64,000 nucleotides of DNA from Hydractinia symbiolongicarpus (GCF_029227915.1 NC_079879.1:15004001-15068000), one strand, 5' to 3'. Shown: positions 11,942 through 23,147, counted from the first letter of the stretch. A program made the numbers and translations. The notes: generated from the sequence alone by a model not told the origin.

Positions 11942-12765
11942 CCACCAATCCATGACTCCATCGGGATGCCAGGCTACTATAAGAAGCTCCTTCTTAATCC
12001 TATACTCCCAAGCTTTTCTCAAGCGATGGCCCTCGAGTAGCTCAGGTTCCTCCCCAGCCATGCTATTATACATTTCCCTGGTAACAAACCAGTCTGGAAC
12101 ATGCTTGAATCGCCATGGTCCTTGTTCAACAGCCTTGATACACAAGTCTTGGGTCTTGAAATGGTCCGGAACAAACTCGAGTTGCCCGGGATACTCCCCA
12201 ACCGCCATAGTGCACATGCCTCGCGTTTTGATATGATCTGGAACATACCCAATAGCCAGGGCTCCCGTTCAACCGCCATGGCACACATTTCCGGTGTCTT
12301 TATATGATCTGGAACAAATCCGAGAAGATGGGGTTCTTCTTCAACAGCCTCAAGGCACATTTCAAGTGTCTTGAAACGGTCCGGAACATTATCCAACAGC
12401 CAGAGGTTCTCACCAACCGCCATGTTGCACATGTCTTTGGTCTTGAAATGATCCGGGACAAACTTGAACATATGAGACATTTCTTCAGCCCTCCAATTAC
12501 ACATGTCTTGCGTCGTGATATGACTTGGTATATTCATAATTGTGGTGATATCTCCCTCAACGGCTATATTACACATTACATCCGTCTTTAATCGATCCGG
12601 CACATAATCGTACATATGAGGATATTTATCAACGGCTCTGTCACACATGTCCTGAGTCTTAAGCTGATCGGGGACATATTCAAGCATCTAGGGTATTTCT
12701 TCAACTATCCAATTGCACATTTCCTGAGTCTTGATATGATCGGGTATATTTCTGAACCAACTCAT
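11909..12765 (-). pseudogene. DUF4116-like repeat protein (stop and frameshift)
   Basis: From the ATG at 12765 the frame begins MSWFRNIPDHIKTQEMCNW and then repeats a unit of about 33 residues whose core is VPD.FKT.(D/E)MC..AVE..P, roughly eight times. An in-frame TAG (12688-12690) interrupts the first unit, and a frameshift near 12230 moves the rest to another frame, which ends EYRIKKELLIVAWHPDGVMD. This combination of VPDxxKTQxMC repeats followed by an AWHP tail is familiar from uncharacterised repeat-rich animal and giant-virus proteins of the DUF4116 type; the function is unknown. The last dozen residues come from repeat R1, so the native C-terminus has been replaced. High-identity repeats could cause slippage, but the stop argues for decay. 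Confidence 0.65.
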
Positions 12766-12962
12766 TTTTTCTTTAAGTAAAATCCTATCCGGGATCCTTT
12801 GGCATGGAGCTTCGAGTAAGGGACTTCCCCTACTCGATTGCGCATGCGCTAAATTTTGTTGATGTCAGCATTATTACTATCGGCGTGTGCGCATGCGTTG
12901 GATTTATCGGGTTTCGGTATTTATCGGATTTATTTTCGGATGCTGTCGGATTTACCGATTTT

Positions 12963-13024
12963 GGGTGGGGAGGGGCTGGGGTGGGGGTGGAAGCGGGGTT
13001 TTTGGGGGTAAAGGTATCGGGGGA
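12963..13024 (+). other. G-rich tract with G-quadruplex potential
   Basis: At least eight runs of three to five G separated by short loops occur on the plus strand, in otherwise AT-rich DNA. The neighbouring 12840-12960 has CGCATGCG and repeated TATCGGATTTA-like motifs. No gene is attached to it. Confidence 0.7.
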
Positions 13025-13591
13025 GCGAATTCCTGGGCATACGAACAAAGCGCTTGTAGGGACAAATTTTTAGCTTGTTTTTGTGTGACTCGATAGCCCA
13101 GTCAAGTTTCTCAGTCACTTTCTCACAAAGAATTATTTGTGTTGTACGTAGAAAGGCGGAGAAATGTGTAACCTTTTGTTGTTTCTTTCCAATTCTTTGC
13201 TTTTTATACTAACGTTTAACTTTTAAATAACGTGTTGAAATGGTGCTGCTAGTCCTCTCTATGGTATATTAACTAAAACAAGAACAACTTACAATTATTA
13301 ACTTTTACAAAGTTCAAAGCTGGATGATGGTAAGGGTATTCTTAGCTCTGTGTCTGCAGAAGCAATGAGCCTGGACTGAAGTATCTATAAGAAATTACAT
13401 GACGCACTGCTACATATTACACATCTTTTCCTTATAATCAACCTTCATCATGTGAATTAAATATATAGCTATAGCTAGATGGCTGAAAACCACCATATGT
13501 TTAACAATGTAATATGGTGGTTTTAAACGTAAACCATTTTTTAAATATAAACCACCATATGTACAACAGTTGGTAGAGCAGTGTTTTAAGA

Positions 13592-15222
13592 TGTTAAAAA
13601 ATAAGAACGACAAAATCTACGACATATCCAAATATATCTTTCAGCAAGCTTTCGCCAACGGCCAGGTTGGCATGTTCACACTGTTTCTAAATTTTATTTT
13701 ACAAGTTAGAGATAAAATACTAAACAAGATATAATAGGAAGAAAATAGAGCTATTATAGTAATTCTAAAGGCATAGATTTTACCGTGTTATTTAAAATGG
13801 GACAGTCACGCTCAATTAGTAAGCTCTCCATCAGAGTAAGTTTAAAATCTTTAGACTCTTCCGCAAGTACTGAGAAGTTGTGAAACGATGCTTGAGAGTA
13901 ATTACAAAACATTAAATGTTCAAGAACGGCACTGGCCTGGGGACCAGGTTTAACGCGTTTACCTGTAAGTGCAGAAATACCTAAATGCTCAGACATACGG
14001 ACTTTAAAATGGCGTTTTGTTTTGCCATAATAAGTGGCGTTGCAGCCACTACACTTAAAACAGTAAACGAGTCCGGAGCGTAACGATTCGGGTATTCTGT
14101 CCTTAAAGGCAAAGCAGCTACGTAGCCTCCTCTTAGAAAAAAATATAAGTTTAACATTACAATGTGCCAGTTTCTGCTTAAACAAACGGTGCAAACGTGT
14201 TCTAATTTGTAAGGTAATCTTTCCTAAAAAAGGTAAAGCAAGGACTAACTCTTTCTTAGGAGCAAGGGACACTTGTTCCTTCGGTTCGTAATTTCTGCTC
14301 TTGAAAATTCTGAGACAGAATTCAAAAACCTTTGAAGGGTATCCATTCCTTCCAAGAATAGTCTTCAACTGAGATATTTCTACATGAAATTTATTAAGGT
14401 CTAAACACAGATGGTAACAACGATAAAGTAAAGAAAAAATCAAGCCGTGTTTATATTCCATGGGTATGAAACTAGAAAAGTTAGTATAAACTCCACTAAA
14501 TGTTGGTTTCCTATATACGTTGGTGACAAAAGAATCACCTTCACGCATGACGCAAACGTCCAAGAATGGCAAAACCTTATCACATTCTTCTTCAAACGTG
14601 AATTTAATATTCTGGTGCCTAGAATTAATATATTCATAAAAATTTTGAATATGCTCACGTGATTCAAATAAAACAAAAATATCATCAACATATCGTCTAT
14701 AATAGATCGGCTTAAATTCAGACGGACAATTTTCAAGCCAAATGTTTTCATAATGACACATAAAAATATTGGCCAGTATAGGCCCTAACGGAGACCCCAT
14801 AGCCACACCGTCAATTTGCTTATAATATACGCCGTTGAAAACAAAAATAGACTCGGTAGTCGCTAGAGTAAGAAGATGTTTCAAATCTTTCTTAGGAATA
14901 CCATCTATAGAATTAGATTCTATCTCATTGATAATAATATCAATCGTTTCATGTAATGGAATATTCGGAAAAAGTGAATTAACATCAAAACTAGCCATAT
15001 AACAGTTAGGATTCTGCTGAACAATTTCAGACGCAAAACTGAAGGAGTCTTTCACGGTATAGTCATTGATAGTGAGACTTACAAGCTTAGGTACAAGAAA
15101 CTTTGCAAGCTTGTACGTGGGAGTACCAATAGCAGAAAGAATAGGACGAAACTTGGGTACGCCATTAACACAAGGTTTATGTACCTTGGCTAGACCATAC
15201 AAAACACCAGGATTGGACCCAC
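13592..15222. repeat. Left arm of a 1.63-kb inverted repeat formed by two Penelope-like copies
   Basis: This segment matches the reverse complement of 16267-17898 almost perfectly, including the non-coding 3' tails. The visible protein difference is Tyr to Phe in the GIY-YIG region (NATYYGKT versus NATYFGKT). The spacer is about 1.04 kb and holds the 5' part of the minus-strand copy. Confidence 0.9.
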
Positions 15223-15730
15223 TGGGACAAAGTTTCTTGTACGTAGTTTCATCGATATAATTATTGTTTAATAAAGATCTATAGGATTTCCTCAATCTAT
15301 TTTCTATATTAATTATATAATTAATGTCCTTACCAGGAGGAATGTTCAATTTAGCAAATTTTGTATCATCATCGAGAAGGGACTCAACAGCTAAAATATA
15401 ACTATCTTTGTTCAACAATACTACTGTGTTTCCTTTATCAGCTTTTTGTATTACGATATCATCACGATTCATGAGGTCTTGTAATGCTTTAAACTCATTG
15501 GCAGGAAGGCTGGGCTTCTCTGGATTACTGTTGTACGAGTAATAAGATGAAAAGGCAGTATCTTTCAGTCTTGTTTTTATGTAGTTTTTGTCTTCGTTAG
15601 ACAGGTCGTCTCTGTTGATATCTCTCATCAAAAGTTCGAAAGGTACGAGATAGCTTGCATATTCCAACTTCTTTGGGGGGATAGCGAAATTTAGTCCCTT
15701 ACAAAGCAACGATTTTTCTGAGTCAGACAA
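13754..15730 (-). CDS. Penelope-like element ORF: reverse transcriptase + GIY-YIG endonuclease
   Basis: The 658-aa frame shows, in order, an N-terminal region (MSDSEKSLLCKGLNFAIPPK), the DKGNTVVLLNK motif, RT fingers (YGLAKVHKP, PKFRPILSA), SFDVNSLFPNIPLHETIDII with the first Asp, DGVAMGSPLGPILANIFM, the catalytic RRYVDDIFVLF, LPFLDVCVMREGDSFVTNVY RKPTFSG, and a C-terminal GIY-YIG nuclease (CNATYYGKTKRHFKVRMSEH). This is the standard Penelope order; such elements move by target-primed reverse transcription. The main frame is uninterrupted, but the N-terminal extension at 15760-16131 is separated by stops. This copy is the longer of the inverted pair, and it may retain enzymatic coding capacity while lacking an intact full protein. 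Confidence 0.92.
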   Translation of the reverse strand: MSDSEKSLLCKGLNFAIPPKKLEYASYLVPFELLMRDINRDDLSNEDKNYIKTRLKDTAFSSYYSYNSNPEKPSLPANEFKALQDLMNRDDIVIQKADKGNTVVLLNKDSYILAVESLLDDDTKFAKLNIPPGKDINYIINIENRLRKSYRSLLNNNYIDETTYKKLCPSGSNPGVLYGLAKVHKPCVNGVPKFRPILSAIGTPTYKLAKFLVPKLVSLTINDYTVKDSFSFASEIVQQNPNCYMASFDVNSLFPNIPLHETIDIIINEIESNSIDGIPKKDLKHLLTLATTESIFVFNGVYYKQIDGVAMGSPLGPILANIFMCHYENIWLENCPSEFKPIYYRRYVDDIFVLFESREHIQNFYEYINSRHQNIKFTFEEECDKVLPFLDVCVMREGDSFVTNVYRKPTFSGVYTNFSSFIPMEYKHGLIFSLLYRCYHLCLDLNKFHVEISQLKTILGRNGYPSKVFEFCLRIFKSRNYEPKEQVSLAPKKELVLALPFLGKITLQIRTRLHRLFKQKLAHCNVKLIFFSKRRLRSCFAFKDRIPESLRSGLVYCFKCSGCNATYYGKTKRHFKVRMSEHLGISALTGKRVKPGPQASAVLEHLMFCNYSQASFHNFSVLAEESKDFKLTLMESLLIERDCPILNNTVKSMPLELL

Positions 15731-15759
15731 TTTATAAGATGAAAAGTTAAATATAACTT

Positions 15760-16131
15760 TTAAATATCTAAATAACGTTTAAATATCTCTAGATTATTTT
15801 CAAGCACGCGTAACCTACTTCTTTTGGTTTTGATTTCATCGTCAAGTAGCGCTAGTTGACATTTACGATACGCAGTAGAGTTACGAAGATTTCTATTGGC
15901 GACTCGAAAATTTAAGAAATTCGGTGTGACATTGTTTACTTTGCAAGACTCCAAGAATTCAAGATCCAGTTTACATTTTCTTAATTTATAATCACATTGT
16001 TCAAATTTCCTAATGTCCTTCAAAATTGAATTTCCATACCTTTGATTAATAACATTAGCGATAGATTTTGAACGTGGAAACCGAATACGGATAATGAAAA
16101 CAAAAACTAATCCAAGGGCTTTCATGAACAT
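15760..16131 (-). pseudogene. Penelope-like element, N-terminal extension
   Basis: This 123-aa Lys- and Arg-rich frame lies just upstream of the RT frame on the same strand (NVINQRYGNSILKDIRKFEQ, KTKRSRLRVLENNLEIFKRY). Its position and basic, helical character fit the poorly conserved N-terminus of Penelope-like proteins. Stops in 15731-15760 separate it from the RT frame. The assignment is by position; I see no signature motif. Confidence 0.5.
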
Positions 16132-16266
16132 CGTGGGTGAACAATGCTTTTGGAGCGAAGTACAACGTTAATGATTGATAAACGACTTACGGCGGAGATT
16201 GTGAGTTCGGCTTACTGCGTTATCCAAGATGTACTTAATAACTGCTTCGTCGATTAATAATAGTTG

Positions 16267-17898
16267 GTGGGTCCAATCCTGGTGTTTTGTATGGTCTAGC
16301 CAAGGTACATAAACCTTGCGTTAATGGCGTACCTAAGTTTCGTCCTATTCTTTCTGCTATTGGTACTCCCACGTACAAGCTTGCAAAGTTTCTTGTACCT
16401 AAGCTTGTAAGTCTCACTATCAATGACTATACCGTGAAAGACTCCTTCAGTTTTGCGTCTGAAATTGTTCAGCAGAATCCTAACTGTTATATGGCTAGTT
16501 TTGATGTTAATTCACTTTTTCCGAATATTCCATTACATGAAACGATTGATATTATTATCAATGAGATAGAATCTAATTCTATAGATGGTATTCCTAAGAA
16601 AGATTTGAAACATCTTCTTACTCTAGCGACTACCGAGTCTATTTTTGTTTTCAACGGCGTATATTATAAGCAAATTGACGGTGTGGCTATGGGGTCTCCG
16701 TTAGGGCCTATACTGGCCAATATTTTTATGTGTCATTATGAAAACATTTGGCTTGAAAATTGTCCGTCTGAATTTAAGCCGATCTATTATAGACGATATG
16801 TTGATGATATTTTTGTTTTATTTGAATCACGTGAGCATATTCAAAATTTTTATGAATATATTAATTCTAGGCACCAGAATATTAAATTCACGTTTGAAGA
16901 AGAATGTGATAAGGTTTTGCCATTCTTGGACGTTTGCGTCATGCGTGAAGGTGATTCTTTTGTCACCAACGTATATAGGAAACCAACATTTAGTGGAGTT
17001 TATACTAACTTTTCTAGTTTCATACCCATGGAATATAAACACGGCTTGATTTTTTCTTTACTTTATCGTTGTTACCATCTGTGTTTAGACCTTAATAAAT
17101 TTCATGTAGAAATATCTCAGTTGAAGACTATTCTTGGAAGGAATGGATACCCTTCAAAGGTTTTTGAATTCTGTCTCAGAATTTTCAAGAGCAGAAATTA
17201 CGAACCGAAGGAACAAGTGTCCCTTGCTCCTAAGAAAGAGTTAGTCCTTGCTTTACCTTTTTTAGGAAAGATTACCTTACAAATTAGAACACGTTTGCAC
17301 CGTTTGTTTAAGCAGAAACTGGCACATTGTAATGTTAAACTTATATTTTTTTCTAAGAGGAGGCTACGTAGCTGCTTTGCCTTTAAGGACAGAATACCCG
17401 AATCGTTACGCTCCGGACTCGTTTACTGTTTTAAGTGTAGTGGCTGCAACGCCACTTATTTTGGCAAAACAAAACGCCATTTTAAAGTCCGTATGTCTGA
17501 GCATTTAGGTATTTCTGCACTTACAGGTAAACGCGTTAAACCTGGTCCCCAGGCCAGTGCCGTTCTTGAACATTTAATGTTTTGTAATTACTCTCAAGCA
17601 TCGTTTCACAACTTCTCAGTACTTGCGGAAGAGTCTAAAGATTTTAAACTTACTCTGATGGAGAGCTTACTAATTGAGCGTGACTGTCCCATTTTAAATA
17701 ACACGGTAAAATCTATGCCTTTAGAATTACTATAATAGCTCTATTTTCTTCCTATTATATCTTGTTTAGTATTTTATCTCTAACTTGTAAAATAAAATTT
17801 AGAAACAGTGTGAACATGCCAACCTGGCCGTTGGCGAAAGCTTGCTGAAAGATATATTTGGATATGTCGTAGATTTTGTCGTTCTTATTTTTTAATAT
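16267..17898 (+). mobile_element. Penelope-like element, 5'-truncated inverted copy
   Basis: The plus-strand copy starts abruptly inside the RT region at GTGGGTCCAATCC. Its frame (16287-17735, 482 aa) carries RT motifs from YGLAKVHKP through RRYVDDIFVLF and the GIY-YIG domain, where the second Tyr is Phe (NATYFGKT). The 5' truncation is typical of Penelope insertions, as are head-to-head pairs. The domain up to RT motif 2 is missing, so the protein would not be functional. The tail after the stop at 17735 is shared with the other copy and contains a GCCAAC/GTTGGC stem-loop followed by GAAA. Confidence 0.9.
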
Positions 17899-19225
17899 GT
17901 ACAACAATAGCAATACAGAACAATACTTGTAGAAGAAATGGATAATCAAATATCAAGCTAAAAGAATCAAGATATGGATAATTATCAAAGAATATTTTTA
18001 AATTTGGACGAAAGGTTATTAAAAATGCCACAACTGCATATGTAGCTTATACTGTCCTTTATTACGTGATTATGTAAAGGCGAATATTTAACCTCGCCAA
18101 CTACATAACTTTCTGGTTTAGCATCTCTAAAAATAACTTTGAAAAAATTGTGATGGATTGGGAAGTCATCAGATGAAAAGCGAATTATTAAAAACATTCA
18201 AACATCCATTTAGCTATTATAATTTTGTTGTTTTGATGCAGACAAAGTCGTGGATGCCGACAAAGACGTAATCAAGACATATTTTCAGACAATGTATAAG
18301 GAACTGATATACATATTGGAATATAGATATATTGATAAATGCTAATGCCAAATTTCGCTAACAGATTCATTGTTAATCCTGTTGGGTTTAAAATTGAATT
18401 TTAAAAGTTTTTTTGATTTTTTAATTCAACGTTTTCTGAACTTTTTTTTTTGAGGAAAAGATTTTGAGGATGAAGGTAATCTTTATGAGATGGATTTTTA
18501 CAGAAAGAAGTTTTCAAGTTCACAAATTCACAACAGATTTTAAGAGTCAGTCATGTGTTTGCTGCAAATTAATTCTTGTCAATAAGTATAAAGAGAACAT
18601 TTTCTTACTTACATGTAATTTTGCTATGATATCATTTCAACATTTTCCTATCCTTGTCAGAAAAGTTTGACCCACCATTCCCCTTCTAACCAATTACATA
18701 TATACAATATTAAATTTTGGCTAATCTGGCAATTTTGGAGTTTTTTGTATTTAAATTATGAAAAAGTAATAGTAACATTTATATTTTAAGGGATTGCGCC
18801 AATGTTTCAAAATCTCATGCGAAAGAAGAATGGTTTTGCAAGAAATGTCAGCAAAGAACATGAAAAACTATACTTCTTACTTTATTTTATTTTACATATA
18901 TGCTTTAGGTAATATTTGGTTATGTTAGGTTTTTTTAGTATTTTTTTACCTGCTTGTAATTGATTAAAAGAAGAAGAAAATGTTTTACTGTGTTTTAATA
19001 CATTTTAAAGCAGTAGAATACTTACTATCAAAAAACATATTTGTATTCATATTGTTGTTTACAGCTTCATTTATTTTTCAAAAAATCCTTAGCGCTATAC
19101 TGGCGTTACGTTTCACATATCATATAGTAGCATATACTATATATACTGTATATGCTCAAATATATGCATTTTTGGTTAGAGCAGCTGTGGTATTTAACGG
19201 CATGTTTTCTTCTTGTTGCGCTACC
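17899..19225. other. Non-coding AT-rich stretch
   Basis: No coding motif was recognised on either strand. The longest frame (17985-18197, minus, 70 aa) resembles no family I know. Confidence 0.5.
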
Positions 19226-19232
19226 ATTATGA

Positions 19233-19330
19233 AAAATTTGTTCCTACAAGCGCTTTACTAGTGCCCGGACTGCGCTGTATGCTGGTACCCGAGGCTATTA
19301 AGAATGTCGATAGCTCAGTATTAAGTACTT
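19233..19330. repeat. Short repeat fragments: transposon end motif plus DIRS-like piece
   Basis: 19233-19270 matches the reverse complement of 13034-13073 (AATTTGTNCCTACAAGCGC core). 19288-19310 repeats CCCGAGGCTATTAAGAATGT, also found at 20008 inside the DIRS element (protein PEAIKNV). Confidence 0.6.
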
Positions 19331-19744
19331 TAAGGTTAGAAAGTTTCGCGGTTTTTGGGCGTTTTCGCGAAAGTTTTTTCCCGCGAAATTTTTCAATAAA
19401 AATAAATTTGTGATTTTTTTCAATCCTGTCGCTAGAAATAACGAAATGTCTCAAGAAACAACCGACAAGCAGAAATAAAAGATCCCTGAACTTGTAGAAA
19501 TTGATTAAAAAATGAAAAAAATGGATATATAAATCAAAAAGTTGTCTAGATTGTTCTCTTTCCGCGAAAGTTTTTTTGGTAGTTGCCGGGACTCTGTCAG
19601 TGGGGCTTTTTTCCCCGTGAATCCTAACACTATAACCTAACTCCTCTACTAAGTTTCAGCTTTATATCAATTTTTTGGGTCATGCTGCTTTTTTATATTA
19701 ATTTTTTGGGGGTATTTTCACTATTCTATCCTACTACCAACTAT

Positions 19745-21133
19745 GTTCCAACAGATATGTCGTTTGAAGTGTACTCCAGAGGTGGATCTATTCGCCTCTT
19801 GTCTATCTCATCAATTACCGTAGTACATGGCTTGGAGGGCTGACCCATTCAGCTATCGAACAGATGCTCTGCAGCAAACGTGGTCTCAACACTTCTTTAT
19901 GCATTTTCTCCATTTGCCCTGATAAACAGGGTACTAAGCAAGGTGCACCGGAAAATTTTAGAAATGCTGATAGTAACTCCAGCATGGCCATCTCAAGTCT
20001 GATACCCGAGGCTATTAAGAATGTTGGTAGCGAGACCACTTTCATTACCAATTTAAAACAAACTGTTGACATATGTGATGGGAAAACCCCGTCCTCTAGT
20101 GATTTACAAAACATTAAGATTAGCGGTTTGTACAGTTTCAGGGCTAGGTTGGAAGAGAAAGGCATTTCTGGAACAGCTCAACTCATTGCTATTTCCAGAA
20201 GGCCAGATTTAAACTCAAATTACAATTCGTCCTGGAAACAGTGGGCTAGCTGTTGTTGTAGACAACAAATTGATCCAGTTTATTGCCATGTAAACAAGGT
20301 TTTGCAATATTTAGGCAATATTTATTTGAAAAAGGATTAGGTTATAGAACAATAAACTGTCACAGATCAGCTTTTTCGGCCTATCATGAAACAGTGGATG
20401 GGATGCCAGTAGGGCAACATAAACAGGTATGTGCCCTTGTAAATGGTGTATTTAATTCAAGACCTTCTCAGCCTAGATATGTTTTTATTTGAGATGTACA
20501 ATTAGTGTTGAATTTAATGAAGACTCAGTGGCCAATTTGTCATCAATTATCAGATAAACATATTACTTATAAAGTAGTAATATTAATGGCATTAACATCT
20601 GCCTCAAGAGCATCTGCCATACACCATTTAGATATTAGATATATGACCAGGGGTACAGATACTCCTTTACATTCCATAAATTGCATAAGAGCTGGAAAAG
20701 AGGAAAAGCTCCTCCAAAATTAGAATTTCATGAATTTGCAGCAGACAAGGATCTTTGTGTGGTTAACGCTTTAGATGTGTATGAGTCAAGAACACAACAG
20801 TGGCGATCTAGTGGTCACCAGACACAATTGTTACTTAGTCCCATTAAACCAGTTGTTGAGGTAAAAAGCTGTACGGTGTCGAGATTGATCAAAGATGTCC
20901 TCAAAGAAGCCGGCGTTGATACAGAATTATTTAAAGGTCATTTTCCTCGGTCTGCGTCAACTTCTAAAGCGGGTGCTTCAGGTTTATCAACAGGGGACAT
21001 CTTAGAAAGGGGTTCATGGACAAATAAATCCACATGGCAACGGTTTTATAACAAGCCAGTGGTTTCAGTACAGAAAATATGCCAGAATAGGTTTAAAATA
21101 GGTTTAAGATCTAATACTGTCCACCCGCTCTAA
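19745..21133 (+). pseudogene. DIRS-type retrotransposon: RNase H end and tyrosine recombinase
   Basis: At 19767 the frame reads CTPEVDLFASCLSHQLP, a stop, then YMAWRADPFSYRTDALQQTW, the conserved end of the DIRS RNase H region. The tyrosine recombinase follows: a helical core-binding part (WKQWASCC, GYRTINCHRSAFSAYHETVD), then the catalytic part (LMALTSASRASAIHHLDI, SRLIKDVLKEAGVD, HFPRSASTSKAGASGLSTGD, RGSWTNKSTWQRFYNKPV). The catalytic Arg sits in ASRASA, a R-S-A motif in PRSAS, and the terminal Tyr in RFYNKP. At least two frame changes (near 20340 and 20700) and stops at 19820 and 20490 break it. DIRS elements integrate with this enzyme instead of a DDE integrase. Confidence 0.8.
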
Positions 21134-21539
21134 CCCGTCGCGTAAATAATGTATATCTTTTTTTTCGTCATTTCAATTATCGACAAGCTAGAAGAGGAAA
21201 TTTAAAGTAAACTTCGTTTTATAATACGAAAAGTATAAAAGTAATAGTTGTATTCTTTATTACATCTATTATATACAATGCCAAAATTAAGCATTTAAGT
21301 TATGAGTATTCCTTGGTTGTACTCCTTATTTTTCTTATATTTCTTAGAAAAAATACCTTCGCAAAAGCAAACGCGCGAAATTAGAGTATTTGTTTTAGTA
21401 AGGTTCGTCTGTGTCCCAGTCTGATTTGCGATTAGGTTCGAAGAACGCAGTATTAGATCTTCCTTCGATTTTATTCATAAAATTCGAATTACATTGCGGG
21501 GGCTTCGCGCCCTTACAATTTTTTAGCCGGTCTATTCGA

Positions 21540-22594
21540 GCAAGGTTTAGAGTGTAGCACTATAGGATCATATAGACCAGTCATTTCTGCCTTCCATGAT
21601 GTGGTTAATGGAAAGCCAGTTGGGGAACCCCCAAGGGTTGTGGCACGATGTGCAACAGGTCCTGAAGTATCTTAACCCTATTCGGTCCGGGGGTCGGATT
21701 CCGCACCCCCCCCCCTCTAACGGTTTTTTTTAATACCTTTTTCGGTAGTTTTTTTATGCGATATGTGTAAAAACCGGAAAATATGTTAAATAACTTTTAT
21801 TTAGCTTCCAGAAACTTCAAACAAAATGTAAAAATTCGCTTTAGAACTAAAGTAATTGAATTATAAGCAGATAGTGGCATTTTGGACAAATTTTAAGGTT
21901 TTGATGACGTCACAAAAAAAGGGCTGACGCGAGCAAAAATATATTGCTGCGATTTTGTTCCTTTAGTAACGTACTAAAGTGTGCCAAATTTGATTCAATT
22001 TGGACAAACCTATGAAAAGTTATTGAGGAGGCCTGTCATAATATGTTCGAAAACCCCGGAGCGAATAGGGTTAAAAACTTGCCAGAAAATAACCTTCTCA
22101 CAGACAAATAATTAACTTTAAAAGTAGCGATCTTACTTGCCCTAACAACTGCTAGCGGAGTTTCTGAAATTTCATATTTGAATACAGATTATTTTGTGAA
22201 ACATGAAAACTTTGTTTTTATTTTTAAAAATCTTACTAAGGTTTCTCGTCCAGGAAAGCAAAAGCCTCCTGTAAAATTTCACAAATTTGCTGAGGTTAGT
22301 TGTGCTTTGACAGCCTATTTGAGTAGAAGGGACATATTGAGAGTATCTGATTCTCAATTATTAGTTAGTTATATGAATCCACATAAGGCTGAATCTTCAT
22401 CAACAATATCACGGTGGATTAAGGATTTGCTTCGATTAGCCGGTATTGATATCACCAAGTTTATTTCTCATTCAACTAGATCGGCAACAACATCAAAAGC
22501 GAAGGTGATAGGTGTATGTATTGCACACATGAGTCAGGCATATTGGTCAGGAGAGTCTAGTTTTCAAAAGTTTTATCATAAGCAAAATCCATGA
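21540..22594 (+). pseudogene. Second DIRS-type tyrosine recombinase relic, split by a MITE
   Basis: Before the MITE, 21540-21671 encodes GLECSTIGSYRPVISAFHDV then VNGKPVGEPPRVVA, homologous to GYRTINCHRSAFSAYHE of the neighbouring copy. After it, 22075-22594 encodes KNLPENNLLTDK, a stop, then VAILLALTTASGVSEISYL, SRWIKDLLRLAGIDITKF, SHSTRSATTSKAKVIGV and SGESSFQKFYHKQNP. The R-S-A pair and the terminal Tyr of the recombinase remain, but the Arg expected in TTASG is replaced by Gly, so the site is probably dead. It diverges strongly from the first copy, so it is a separate element rather than a tandem duplicate. Confidence 0.75.
21672..22074. mobile_element. TTAA-flanked MITE, copy B, inside a DIRS recombinase
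   Basis: TTAA at 21672 and at 22071 flank inverted ends: CCCTATTCGGTCCGGGG on the left and the complement of CCCTATTCGCTCCGGGG on the right. The 403-bp body has no open frame and matches 7568-7955. Removing it with one TTAA restores continuity of the recombinase sequence, which shows the target duplication directly. Confidence 0.88.
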
Positions 22595-22660
22595 TCCAAG
22601 TCTTGAATTTTAAAAGTCCATTCTCTCTAGTGGGCTTTGAAGAGAGGTGGTTGAGACTAT

Positions 22661-23147
22661 GGCCTCTAGATTTATTGCGAGTTCGAGGCATCCAGTATTA
22701 GCTCGACGGAGATTTCATGAAATGAAAGAGGATTACGTAAGGGCGCGTAGCGCCTGCAAGGTAATCCCGATTTCATGAATGAAATCAAAGCACGAGCTAA
22801 TACTGCCCTTCCTCCCTTCCTGCACTTTGTATGTTTACTTATATTATCTATTAAGGCAACCGAGGTGGTTATGGCGCTGTTTTTTTCTTCTCATCTCCCC
22901 ATATCGACATGTTCCATGTGTATTTGGGTTTTTAAGAGACTTGGGCAATGCATCAGTATGACTATCCTGTCAGTTTTTTTTTCAAAATGATTTGGGAACG
23001 CTCTTAGAAGAATATGCTCACTGGGTGTTTCATCTTGGCCTCTAGATTTATTGCGAGATCGGGAGATCCAGTATTAGTTCGTGCTTCGATTTCATTAATG
23101 AAATAGGGATTACCTTGCCGCCGCAACGCGCCCTTACGTAATCCTCC
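22661..23147. repeat. Duplicated module with GGATTAC...GTAATCC hairpins
   Basis: 22661-22710 and 23036-23085 share GCCTCTAGATTTATTGCGAG and CCAGTATTAG. A 40-base module at 22729-22768 (GGATTACGTAAGGGCGCG ... GCAAGGTAATCC) recurs in inverted orientation at 23107-23146. A weaker relative lies at 21490-21522. These look like termini of small DNA elements; no gene is present. Confidence 0.6.

Noticed and set aside
12804-13118. Gly-rich and Pro-rich frames on both strands
   Set aside because: They are translations of the G-rich tract.
17790-17860. Hammerhead ribozyme in the Penelope tail
   Set aside because: A stem-loop followed by GAAA is present, but the CUGAUGA core and the cleavage-site stem are not recognisable in either copy.
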